Origin: Peribacillus frigoritolerans
GTDB lineage: Bacteria > Bacillota > Bacilli > Bacillales > DSM-1321
Direction of reading: 5' to 3'
Length of the DNA stretch: 64,000 bases
Assembly (NCBI RefSeq): GCF_030676415.1
Contig: NZ_JAUUTW010000002.1
Location: forward strand, 186,001-250,000
Part shown: piece after piece, positions 55,751 through 64,000 of the stretch
How the letters are laid out: the number at the start of each line of letters is the position of its first letter
Numbering within the stretch: position 1 is the first letter of the stretch
Position numbers and translations under genes: made by a program
Notes under the pieces: model-generated
What the model was told of the DNA's origin: nothing
Databases searched by the model: none
What the model saw: only the letters and a program-made list of their open reading frames with translations

Positions 55751-58003
55751 ATGGTAAAAAGAAGCAGGATCGTTGCGTTTTTTCTAATCGCACTTTTGAT
55801 TTTCGCAGCGATGGGTACGACTTCAAAAGGAATCCTAAAGGATATCAAGCTGGGTCTTGATCTTCAAGGCGGTTTTGAAGTGTTATATGAAGTAAAACCG
55901 CTGTCTGGGGAAAAGATCACCCCGGATGTTTTACGGGCTACAGTAAGCTCACTTGAGCGGCGTGTCAATGTTTTGGGCGTTAGCGAGCCTAACATTCAAA
56001 TCGAAGGGAAAGACCGGATCCGCGTTCAATTGGCTGGAGTCAAAGACCAAAACAACGCTCGGGAAATCCTTTCGACACAAGCTAAATTATCCTTCCGTGA
56101 TTACAACGATAAGGAAATGATGACCGGTGCCGACCTGAAAGAAGGCGGCGCGAAACAAACATTCCAAGATAATAAACCGGTTGTCGAAGTCACATTGAAA
56201 GATGTGGATAAATTTAAGGACATCACTCAAAAAATATCCTCGATGGAAAGTCCTACTAATGTACTTGCAATCTGGTTGGATTTCGAGGAAGGAAAAGATT
56301 CCATTAAGGATACAGCCTCACAGGACAATATGATATCCGCTCCATATGTCAGTGAAGTTTTCAATACGAAGAAGGTGTATATCACCGGTCAATTCACGGT
56401 GGAAGAAGCGAAAGAGCTTGCCGCCCTTCTGGATGCAGGTGCCCTGCCTGTTGATTTGAAAGAAAAGTACTCCACTTCTGTAGGTGCCCAATTCGGTGCA
56501 GGTGCATTGAATGATACTATTTTTGCAGGAATCATTGGAATTGCACTTGTTTTTATCTTCATGCTTGTGTATTACCGCTTCCCGGGATTCATTGCAGTCG
56601 TCACTTTAAGCATCTACATTTTCTTGACGCTATTAGTGTTTGATTGGATGAATGCGGTCCTTACGCTGCCTGGTATTGCGGCACTGGTACTTGGGGTCGG
56701 AATGGCTGTCGATGCCAATATCATAACGTATGAACGAATCAGGGATGAATTGAAACTTGGCAGATCCGTTAAGGCGGCTTATAAAGAAGGTACCAAGAAT
56801 TCACTTGCTACGATCACGGATGCCAACTTAACGACCCTGCTGGCTGCGGCCGTACTGTTCTATTATGGAACAAGCTCGGTTAAAGGTTTTGCGACCACTT
56901 TGATCATTTCGATTTTAATGAGTTTCATTACAGCCGTTTATGGTACACGCCTCTTCATGAGCCTTTGGGTGAATAGCGGGTTCCTGGACAAGCGTACATC
57001 ATGGTTTGGCGTGAAGAAGAAAAACATTCACGATTTATCCGAGAAAATGGATTTAATGTCATTGCCGACACGCTTTGATAAAATCGATTTCGTCAAACAT
57101 CGGAAAGTTTTTTATGGCATTTCAATCGGTGTCACCATCATCGGAATCATTTTCCTGCTCGTCTTTAGATTGAATCTTGGGATTGATTTCACGAGCGGTA
57201 CCCGAATTGAGATTGCTTCTAAAGGTGTTTTAACGACGGAACAAGTAAAAACCGAAATGGGCAAGGCCGGTATCGACATTGATATCAAGGATGTCAGGCC
57301 CGCTGGTAAAGAAAATACTGTCGTTCGGACAGTCGGTGTCCTCGATAAACAGGAAATCGCTGAATTGAAGGACCATTTCAAGAAGGATTACGGAGCAGAA
57401 CCGAATGTCAGCACCGTATCACCGACAGTAGGAAAAGAGCTTGCGAAAAATGCCATGAATGCGTTAGCGATTGCATCAATCGGAATCATTTTGTATGTAT
57501 CGATACGATTTGAATGGCGAATGGCTGTCCCTGCCGTGGTCGCGCTTATACATGATGCATTCTTCATCATCACGATTTTTAGCTTACTCCGGCTCGAAGT
57601 GGATATCACCTTCATTGCTGCGGTTCTGACGATCGTCGGTTATTCGATCAATGATACGATCGTAACCTTTGACCGTATTCGTGAAAACCTACGCTTCAGC
57701 CGTAAAATCAAAACCGTCGAAGAACTTGAGAACATTGTGAACATCAGTATCAGGCAAACTTTGACGAGATCCATTAACACGGTTCTGACCGTTCTCATTA
57801 CGGTTATCGCGTTGATGATCTTCGGCAGTGAAGCTATCCGTAACTTCTCCATTGCCCTGTTTATCGGTTTAATATGCGGCGTGTATTCATCGCTATTGAT
57901 CGCTTCCCAATTCTGGCTTGATTTGAAAATCAGGGAATTGAAGAAGAAAGGTCCGCTGAATACGGCAAAAGAAAAGAAACAAAGTCTTGAAGGACAAGTT
58001 TAA
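55751..58003 (+). CDS. secDF: SecDF protein-export membrane protein (fused)
   Basis: Proton-driven helper of the SecYEG-SecA channel. 750 residues, SecD and SecF joined in one chain as in B. subtilis: SecD part about 1-430 (LGLDLQGGFEVLYEV, GVGMAVDANIITYERI), SecF part about 440-740 (GIDFTSGTRIEI, SINDTIVTFDRIREN). Twelve membrane helices are expected. A GAAAGGGG site lies before the ATG. yajC is 3.5 kb upstream. Confidence 0.97.
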   Translation: MVKRSRIVAFFLIALLIFAAMGTTSKGILKDIKLGLDLQGGFEVLYEVKPLSGEKITPDVLRATVSSLERRVNVLGVSEPNIQIEGKDRIRVQLAGVKDQNNAREILSTQAKLSFRDYNDKEMMTGADLKEGGAKQTFQDNKPVVEVTLKDVDKFKDITQKISSMESPTNVLAIWLDFEEGKDSIKDTASQDNMISAPYVSEVFNTKKVYITGQFTVEEAKELAALLDAGALPVDLKEKYSTSVGAQFGAGALNDTIFAGIIGIALVFIFMLVYYRFPGFIAVVTLSIYIFLTLLVFDWMNAVLTLPGIAALVLGVGMAVDANIITYERIRDELKLGRSVKAAYKEGTKNSLATITDANLTTLLAAAVLFYYGTSSVKGFATTLIISILMSFITAVYGTRLFMSLWVNSGFLDKRTSWFGVKKKNIHDLSEKMDLMSLPTRFDKIDFVKHRKVFYGISIGVTIIGIIFLLVFRLNLGIDFTSGTRIEIASKGVLTTEQVKTEMGKAGIDIDIKDVRPAGKENTVVRTVGVLDKQEIAELKDHFKKDYGAEPNVSTVSPTVGKELAKNAMNALAIASIGIILYVSIRFEWRMAVPAVVALIHDAFFIITIFSLLRLEVDITFIAAVLTIVGYSINDTIVTFDRIRENLRFSRKIKTVEELENIVNISIRQTLTRSINTVLTVLITVIALMIFGSEAIRNFSIALFIGLICGVYSSLLIASQFWLDLKIRELKKKGPLNTAKEKKQSLEGQV

Positions 58004-58015
58004 TAGGTGAGAGGG

Positions 58016-58042
58016 GGCTGGCATGATGCCAGCCTTCTTTTT
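58016..58042 (+). terminator. Terminator after secDF
   Basis: GGCTGGCAT directly faces ATGCCAGCC (58016-58034), followed by TTCTTTTT. Confidence 0.88.
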
Positions 58043-58149
58043 GTTGAACTAAGCTTATTGAATAGGGAATTACAGCCAATAATGAGTTTAAAATAAAATT
58101 GAATCTGGTATATTCGTTTTGTATAATGAGTAAGTTGAGGGGTGAATAA

Positions 58150-60525
58150 ATGTTAAAGCCAAAAACCCGGTGGAACTTACGAACTGCCGATGAAAACAAA
58201 GTTGCTGTACTAGCTGAAGAGCTTCATATCACACCTTTGGTTGCAGCCCTGCTTGTGAATCGAGGCCTGGATACGATTGAAAGTGCCCGATCGTTTTTAT
58301 TTGTTAAAAATCAAACTTTTCATGATCCATTTTTATTGAAGGATATGGATAAAGCAGTATATAGAATAAGAGAAGCCATTCAAAATGGAGAAAAAATACG
58401 TATATTCGGTGATTATGATGCGGATGGCGTGACATCGACCACAGTGATGATGACGGCGCTGACGAGATTGGGGGCCGATGTTGATTTTTATATCCCGAAT
58501 CGGTTTACAGAAGGATATGGTCCGAACCCGATGGCTTTCCGCCTTGCAGCAGAGCAAGGGGTGAAGGTATTAATAACCGTCGATACCGGAATTTCAGCTG
58601 TTGATGAAGCGAAACTTGCCGGCGAGCTTGGCATGGATTATATTTTGACCGACCACCATGAACCGGGACCGGAACTGCCTGAGGCATTAGCAATCATCCA
58701 TCCTAAACTCGAGGACAGTACCTATCCATTTAAAGAACTTGCCGGAGTAGGGGTCGCCTTTAAGCTTGCACACGCCTTGCTTGGGGAATTGCCTGAGGAT
58801 TTGCTTGAAATAGCGGCAATCGGTACGATAGCGGATTTAGTCCCATTACAAGGGGAAAACCGCGTCATCGCTGCGAAAGGCATCGAGCAGTTACGTTTGA
58901 CTCGCCGCCCGGGACTTGTTGCGTTAATGAAAGTGGCGAATGTTCAGCAGGAAGCATTGAATGAAGAATCGATCGGCTTTGCGATGGCACCGCGGATCAA
59001 CGCTGTAGGGCGCCTTGGAGATGCCGATCCCGCTGTCGATTTATTGATGTCCGCAAGCCTGGAAGAAGCGATGGAACTTGCCAATGAAATCAATGATATC
59101 AATAAAGAGCGGCAGGAAATGGTTGCAGCAATGGCGGCGGAAGCAATTGCTGAAGTCGAGGAAAACTTCCCGCCGGAGTCCAATGGCGTGCTCATCATCG
59201 GCAGGGAAGGCTGGAACGCCGGAGTTGTGGGGATTGTGGCCTCTAAACTTGTTGAACGCTTTTACCGGCCCACGATTGTATTGAGCTATGACCAGGAAAA
59301 GGGATTAGCTAAAGGTTCTGCTCGGAGCATCGCCGGTTTCGATCTATTTCAAAGTCTTTCCGCCTGCCGTGAAATGCTGCCTCATTTCGGTGGACATCCG
59401 ATGGCTGCTGGAATGACATTGAAAATTGAAGATGTTCAGGAGCTTAGGGACCGCATGAACCTGATTGCGAAGGAACAACTGAACGAAGAGGACTTCACAC
59501 CGATTACAAACTTGGACGGAGCAACGACATTAGCTGAAGTTTCCATTCAAACGATTCAGGAAATGAGCTTGCTGGCGCCATTTGGGGTTACGAATCCTAA
59601 GCCGAAGATTTTGATAGATTCCGTCCAGCTTTCAAGTGTCCGCAAAATTGGTGCCAACCAAAATCACTTGAAGGTCCAGCTGGAAGATGGTGAAAATCAC
59701 AAACTTGACGGTGTGGGCTTCGGACTCGGTCATTTTGTCGATGAAATAGCTCCGCACGCTGAAGTCTCGGTTATTGGTGAGCTCTCCATCAATGAGTGGA
59801 ATAATATGAAAAAGCCTCAGATCTTTGTCCAGGATGTCTCGGTGAACCATTGGCAGTTATTCGATTACCGCGGCAAGGGACAAGCAGAGAAGTGGCTTGC
59901 CGACATTCCTGCACAAAATCGGAAGATCGTCATTTTCTCGGAAGGTATTTATAGCAGATATCCATTTTTGCAAAACCATCCAGATCTCGTTTATATCAAG
60001 AATGAACTGGATGCAGAGCAACTCGACTGCTTCGAAGGTCATTTGGTATTTATGGACATGCCGCCATCCAGGGAATATTTGAAACGGGTGATTGCCAATA
60101 AGAACCCTTCGCGCATCTACGCTCACCTTTCCCATGAACAGGACCATTTCTTAAGTACGATGCCAACAAGGGATCATTTTAAATGGTTTTATGCCTTCCT
60201 TGCCAAAAAGGGTCCGCTCGACGTGAAAAGATATGGTGATGACCTTGCCAAATATCGCGGCTGGTCCAGAGATACGGTGGATTTCATTTCTAAGGTGTTT
60301 TTTGAGCTTGATTTTGTTACAATAGAGAATGGGTTAATTATGCTCACAACCAATGCGAAAAAACGCGATCTTAGTGAATCTGAATCGTATATAAGAAAGA
60401 AAGAGCAATTTGAGCTTGAACAAGAGCTTGTTTATTCTTCCTATCAGCAATTATTCGATTGGTTCAATCATTATTTAGTTCATGAGGCAACAGACCTTGA
60501 GGAGGAAACAAAGCAATGGATTTAA
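58150..60525 (+). CDS. recJ: RecJ, single-strand 5'-3' exonuclease
   Basis: DNA repair exonuclease. 791 residues: DHH domain with [10 protein letters not shown] (87-96) and TDHHEP (DHH at 168-170), then a DHHA1 domain with [13 protein letters not shown] and [11 protein letters not shown], an OB fold, and a C-terminal extension of about 230 residues typical of Firmicutes. ATG 58150 follows a TTGAGGGGTGA site. The last 10 bases overlap apt. Confidence 0.96.
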   Translation: MLKPKTRWNLRTADENKVAVLAEELHITPLVAALLVNRGLDTIESARSFLFVKNQTFHDPFLLKDMDKAVYRIREAIQNGEKIRIFGDYDADGVTSTTVMMTALTRLGADVDFYIPNRFTEGYGPNPMAFRLAAEQGVKVLITVDTGISAVDEAKLAGELGMDYILTDHHEPGPELPEALAIIHPKLEDSTYPFKELAGVGVAFKLAHALLGELPEDLLEIAAIGTIADLVPLQGENRVIAAKGIEQLRLTRRPGLVALMKVANVQQEALNEESIGFAMAPRINAVGRLGDADPAVDLLMSASLEEAMELANEINDINKERQEMVAAMAAEAIAEVEENFPPESNGVLIIGREGWNAGVVGIVASKLVERFYRPTIVLSYDQEKGLAKGSARSIAGFDLFQSLSACREMLPHFGGHPMAAGMTLKIEDVQELRDRMNLIAKEQLNEEDFTPITNLDGATTLAEVSIQTIQEMSLLAPFGVTNPKPKILIDSVQLSSVRKIGANQNHLKVQLEDGENHKLDGVGFGLGHFVDEIAPHAEVSVIGELSINEWNNMKKPQIFVQDVSVNHWQLFDYRGKGQAEKWLADIPAQNRKIVIFSEGIYSRYPFLQNHPDLVYIKNELDAEQLDCFEGHLVFMDMPPSREYLKRVIANKNPSRIYAHLSHEQDHFLSTMPTRDHFKWFYAFLAKKGPLDVKRYGDDLAKYRGWSRDTVDFISKVFFELDFVTIENGLIMLTTNAKKRDLSESESYIRKKEQFELEQELVYSSYQQLFDWFNHYLVHEATDLEEETKQWI

Positions 60526-61028
60526 AGCAATATGTAACAATTGTGCAAGACTGGCCAAAACCGGGTATTGTCTTCAAAGATATTACTACATTAATGGATA
60601 ACGGCGCAGCTTATAAATACGCAACAGACCAAATCGTCGAGTACGCTCGCGATAAAAATATCGACTTGGTGGTCGGGCCGGAAGCACGCGGATTCATTAT
60701 CGGATGTCCAGTAGCATACTCATTGGAAGTGGGCTTTGCGCCAGTGAGAAAAGAAGGAAAACTTCCACGTGAAACGATAAAAGTCGAATATGGATTAGAA
60801 TATGGCAAGGATGTATTGACAATCCATAAAGATGCCATTAAACCGGGACAGCGTATCCTGATTACGGATGATTTGCTTGCTACCGGGGGAACAATCGAAG
60901 CGACGATCAAATTGGTTGAACAGCTTGGCGGAATTGTAGCCGGGATTGCCTTCCTTATTGAATTGACTGACTTGGATGGTAAAGATAAATTAGACGGCTA
61001 TGATGTCTTGACATTAATGAGCTTTTAA
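60516..61028 (+). CDS. apt: Adenine phosphoribosyltransferase
   Basis: Salvages adenine to AMP with PRPP. 170 residues; the PRPP-binding motif [13 protein letters not shown] lies at 114-126, and [10 protein letters not shown] earlier. The AGGAGG site is within recJ, and the ATG overlaps the end of recJ. A terminator follows before relA. Confidence 0.97.
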   Translation: MDLKQYVTIVQDWPKPGIVFKDITTLMDNGAAYKYATDQIVEYARDKNIDLVVGPEARGFIIGCPVAYSLEVGFAPVRKEGKLPRETIKVEYGLEYGKDVLTIHKDAIKPGQRILITDDLLATGGTIEATIKLVEQLGGIVAGIAFLIELTDLDGKDKLDGYDVLTLMSF

Positions 61029-61033
61029 TAAAG

Positions 61034-61067
61034 AAGAGCACTCTGACCAGGGTGCTCTTTCTGTTTT
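61034..61067 (+). terminator. Terminator after apt
   Basis: AAGAGCACTCTG (61034-61045) pairs with CAGGGTGCTCTT with one G-U pair, then TTCTGTTTT. The rest of the 300-base gap to relA is AT-rich. A 67-codon frame at 61100 with no ribosome site is not a convincing gene. Confidence 0.85.
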
Positions 61068-61340
61068 ACTCGTTTTAGCTGGATTTTGTCGAATTTCCAG
61101 TGAAAAAATGCACGATTCTTAATAAAATACTCGTTTTACTCTTTACATCCTTGCCTTTTTTTTCGATAATAGTAATAATAAAGAGTTTTTCTGCTAATAA
61201 GTTTATTTGCACTTGTATCCGTTTAAGCGGATTTATTTTTTTTCGCAAAAATTGTCACGTTTTGCAGAATAAAAGTGCTACCAATCATACTCAATCCGGA
61301 TGATATCCGGTGGCAGTTAAAGTGGGGTTAAGGTGATTAA

Positions 61341-63536
61341 ATGGCTAATGATCAAATATTGACTGCCGAGCAGGTTGTAGAACGGGCCAGCTTATATCTT
61401 CAGCCGGAAGAAGCTGAATTTATTCATAGAGCGTTTAAGTATGCAGAGTTTTCTCACCGAGAACAATTCCGTAAATCGGGAGAGCCGTATATTATTCATC
61501 CGATTCAAGTGGCGGGCATTCTGGCTGATCTTGAAATGGACCCTGCAACCATTGCGGCAGGTTTTTTACATGATGTTGTTGAAGACACGGAGATCACTCT
61601 GAAGGATATTGAAGAAAATTTCAGTCCTGAAGTCGCCATGCTTGTGGATGGCGTGACCAAGTTAGGGAAAATCAAGTATAAATCACAGCAGGAGCAACAG
61701 GCGGAAAACCATCGGAAAATGTTCGTGGCGATGGCTCAGGATATACGGGTCATCTTGATCAAGCTTGCGGACAGACTGCATAATATGCGGACATTGAAGC
61801 ATCTGCCCCAGGAAAAGCAGAGAAGGATATCGAACGAGACGTTGGAAATCTTCGCACCGCTTGCTCATCGTCTTGGTATCAGCACGATTAAATGGGAACT
61901 GGAAGATACTGCACTAAGGTATCTGAATCCTCAGCAATATTACCGAATCGTCAACCTGATGAAGAAAAAGCGTGCAGAACGTGAACAGTATCTGGAAGAA
62001 GTCATTGATGAAGTGCGTAAAAACGTTGAGGAAGTCAACATTAAGGCTGACCTTTCCGGCAGGCCGAAACATATATACAGCATTTATCGCAAAATGGCTT
62101 TGCAGAATAAGCAGTTCAGCGAAATTTATGATTTGCTTGCAGTTCGGATCGTCGTCAATAGCATAAAAGATTGCTATGCCGTTTTAGGGATCATCCATAC
62201 ATGCTGGAAGCCGATGCCTGGCCGATTCAAAGACTATATCGCGATGCCGAAGCCGAATATGTATCAATCGCTCCATACGACGGTGATCGGACCGAAAGGC
62301 GATCCGCTGGAAGTGCAGATCCGTACTTCCGATATGCATCGGATTGCCGAGTTCGGGGTTGCCGCGCACTGGGCTTATAAAGAGGGAAAAGATGTCGAAC
62401 AGCCTTCACTGGAAGAAAAATTGACATGGTTCCGGGAAATTCTTGAATTCCAGGATGATGCGACTAATGCAGAGGAATTCATGGAATCCCTTAAAATAGA
62501 TCTTTTTTCAGATATGGTATTCATTTTCACACCAAAAGGCGATGTCATCGAACTGCCATCAGGATCCAACCCAATTGATTTCGCTTACCGGATTCACTCG
62601 GAAATCGGAAATAAAACGATCGGTGCCAAAGTGAACGGGAAAATGGTACCGCTGGATTATAAACTGAAAACTGGCGACATCATAGAAATCTTAACTTCGA
62701 AGCATTCATATGGTCCAAGTCAGGATTGGCTTAAACTGACGCAAACATCTCAAGCGAAAAATAAGATCCGCCAATTTTTCAAGAAGCAGCGCCGTGAAGA
62801 AAATATCGAAAAAGGCAAAGAGCTTGTTGAAAAGGAAATCAAGGATATGGAGTTCGACCTGAAGGAAATCCTGACTGCCGAGAATATCAGGCGTGTTGCA
62901 GATAAATTCAACTTCCTGAATGAAGAGGATATGTATGCAGCAGTCGGATATAACGGGATAACGGCCCTTCAGGTAGCTAACCGCCTAACCGAAAAATGGC
63001 GTAAGCAGAAAATGGTCGAGCAAGAAGCGGATATTTCTGAAGCGGTAGCCGACCTGAAAACCTTCTCCAATACATCTAAAAAACGTGACTCAGGTGTACA
63101 GGTACCGGGGATTGATAACCTGCTTATCCGTTTATCACGCTGTTGCAACCCAGTACCAGGGGACGAAATCGTTGGTTATATAACCAAAGGCCGTGGAGTT
63201 TCGGTTCATAGACAAGATTGCCCGAACCTGGATAGCGGGGATACCGATCATCGCCTTGTACCGGTTGAATGGGAAAGTACGATTAACGAACGCAAGGAAT
63301 ACATCGTAGAAATCGAAATCAGCGGCTATGACCGTCGCGGCTTATTAAACGAAGTGCTGCAAGCCGTCAATGAAACCAAGACCAACATTTCAGCGGTCTC
63401 GGGTAAATCCGACAGGAATAAGGTGGCGACCATTCACATGTCGATTTATATTCATAACATTGCCCATTTACAAAAGGTCGTCGACCGTATAAAACAAATT
63501 TCAGATGTTTATTCCGTCAGAAGGATCATGAACTAA
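61341..63536 (+). CDS. relA: RelA/SpoT homologue, (p)ppGpp synthetase and hydrolase
   Basis: Bifunctional stringent-response enzyme. 731 residues. HD hydrolase domain about 30-180 with HDVVED (77-82, His-Asp intact); synthetase domain about 210-350 ([22 protein letters not shown]); TGS domain about 388-450 ([16 protein letters not shown]); a zinc-finger region with [15 protein letters not shown]; and a C-terminal ACT domain about 660-731. An AAGGTGA site precedes the ATG. dtd follows closely. Confidence 0.97.
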   Translation: MANDQILTAEQVVERASLYLQPEEAEFIHRAFKYAEFSHREQFRKSGEPYIIHPIQVAGILADLEMDPATIAAGFLHDVVEDTEITLKDIEENFSPEVAMLVDGVTKLGKIKYKSQQEQQAENHRKMFVAMAQDIRVILIKLADRLHNMRTLKHLPQEKQRRISNETLEIFAPLAHRLGISTIKWELEDTALRYLNPQQYYRIVNLMKKKRAEREQYLEEVIDEVRKNVEEVNIKADLSGRPKHIYSIYRKMALQNKQFSEIYDLLAVRIVVNSIKDCYAVLGIIHTCWKPMPGRFKDYIAMPKPNMYQSLHTTVIGPKGDPLEVQIRTSDMHRIAEFGVAAHWAYKEGKDVEQPSLEEKLTWFREILEFQDDATNAEEFMESLKIDLFSDMVFIFTPKGDVIELPSGSNPIDFAYRIHSEIGNKTIGAKVNGKMVPLDYKLKTGDIIEILTSKHSYGPSQDWLKLTQTSQAKNKIRQFFKKQRREENIEKGKELVEKEIKDMEFDLKEILTAENIRRVADKFNFLNEEDMYAAVGYNGITALQVANRLTEKWRKQKMVEQEADISEAVADLKTFSNTSKKRDSGVQVPGIDNLLIRLSRCCNPVPGDEIVGYITKGRGVSVHRQDCPNLDSGDTDHRLVPVEWESTINERKEYIVEIEISGYDRRGLLNEVLQAVNETKTNISAVSGKSDRNKVATIHMSIYIHNIAHLQKVVDRIKQISDVYSVRRIMN

Positions 63537-63551
63537 GGAGTTTTTATTGCC

Positions 63552-63995
63552 ATGCGTGTTGTTTTACAACGTTCCAAAGCGGCAAAAGTCGTTGTCGCAG
63601 ACCAAATAATCGGGCAAATCGACAGCGGTCTCGTCCTGTTGGTCGGTGTCACCCACGGGGATACCATCGATGACGCCGCCTATTTGGCCGATAAGATTGT
63701 CAATCTCAGAATATTTGAAGATGAAAATGAAAAGATGAACCATTCACTATTGGATGTGGGAGGTTCGATTTTATCAGTTTCACAATTCACCTTATACGGC
63801 GATTGCCGCAAAGGCCGTCGACCGAACTTCATGGACGCCGCCCGTCCTGAAGAGGCGAATGAAATATATGAAGCATTTAACGAAGAACTCCGCAAGAAAG
63901 GCGTCCATACGGAAACAGGTCAATTCGGTGCCATGATGGATGTTCAGCTTACTAATGACGGTCCCGTTACATTAATACTTGATAGCAAAAAATGA
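63552..63995 (+). CDS. dtd: D-aminoacyl-tRNA deacylase
   Basis: Removes D-amino acids wrongly attached to tRNA. 147 residues; signatures [22 protein letters not shown] and the C-terminal [11 protein letters not shown] with the cross-subunit GP motif. Starts 15 bases after relA, with a AAGGAG site formed at the relA end. The stop codon is 5 bases before the window ends. Confidence 0.97.
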   Translation: MRVVLQRSKAAKVVVADQIIGQIDSGLVLLVGVTHGDTIDDAAYLADKIVNLRIFEDENEKMNHSLLDVGGSILSVSQFTLYGDCRKGRRPNFMDAARPEEANEIYEAFNEELRKKGVHTETGQFGAMMDVQLTNDGPVTLILDSKK

Positions 63996-64000
63996 CCTGC

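Noticed and set aside
61100-61303. A 67-codon hydrophobic frame between apt and relA
   Set aside because: Very AT-rich DNA, no ribosome site, and the hydrophobic composition follows from poly-T runs.

Overview
The window is chromosomal DNA from an endospore-forming member of the Bacillaceae (Bacillus sensu lato). Two things point there. Sporulation genes are dense (spoVID, ysxE, spoIIB, spoIVFA/FB, spo0B, safA, coxA, bofC, spoVB). The order from ysxC through hemAXCDBL, valS, folC, comC, maf, radC, mreBCD, minCD, rplU-prp-rpmA, spo0B-obg, pheBA, nadBCA, ruvAB, queA-tgt-yajC, secDF, recJ, apt, relA and dtd follows the Bacillus subtilis order as I know it. It is not B. subtilis: it has an RNase E/G family gene between spoIVFB and rplU, two tandem ATP-grasp genes between valS and folC, a yabR-like gene after minD, a kinase-fold gene between safA and coxA, and a very long repeat tract in safA. 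A Peribacillus/Neobacillus/Priestia-type genome is my best guess, but the species cannot be named from this sequence alone.

Layout. 1-7.7 kb: end of ysxC, a membrane protein gene on the minus strand, and the hemAXCDBL operon from glutamyl-tRNA to uroporphyrinogen III. 7.9-10.6 kb: spoVID and ysxE (coat assembly). 10.6-17.5 kb: a small membrane gene, T-box-controlled valS, the ATP-grasp pair on the minus strand, and folC. 17.4-25.4 kb: comC, spoIIB, maf, radC, mreBCD and minCD (cell shape and division). 25.4-30.5 kb: yabR homologue, spoIVFA-spoIVFB, rng, and rplU-prp-rpmA behind an L21 leader. 30.9-34.9 kb: spo0B-obg-pheB and pheA, with a composite intergenic repeat. 35.3-36.0 kb: a repetitive protein gene. 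36.0-41.4 kb: niaR and nifS on the minus strand, divergent from nadBCA, with a NiaR-type operator between. 41.5-47.5 kb: zinc metallopeptidase, safA, kinase-like protein, coxA and bofC. 47.5-47.7 kb: second, inverted copy of the composite repeat. 47.8-53.5 kb: ruvAB, yrzS, queA, tgt, yajC, yrzE and yrbG. 53.5-64 kb: spoVB, comN, secDF, recJ, apt, relA and dtd.

How the genes connect. SpoVID and SafA are physical partners in coat assembly, and both are here about 33 kb apart. BofC (restrains the SpoIVB signal) and SpoIVFA/SpoIVFB (inhibitor and intramembrane protease for pro-sigmaK) belong to the same sigmaK checkpoint. Prp cleaves the N-terminal extension of L27, whose gene directly follows. 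NifS supplies Fe-S assembly for NadA, and NiaR controls both arms.

Most of the window is core genome. The parts most worth a second look are the composite inverted-copy repeat, the SafA repeat tract, the ATP-grasp pair, the repetitive protein at 35.3 kb, a small coupled reading frame before comC, and a possible AUC start for yrzE. I found no CRISPR array, prophage, insertion sequence, tRNA or rRNA gene, and no clear undescribed multi-gene system.
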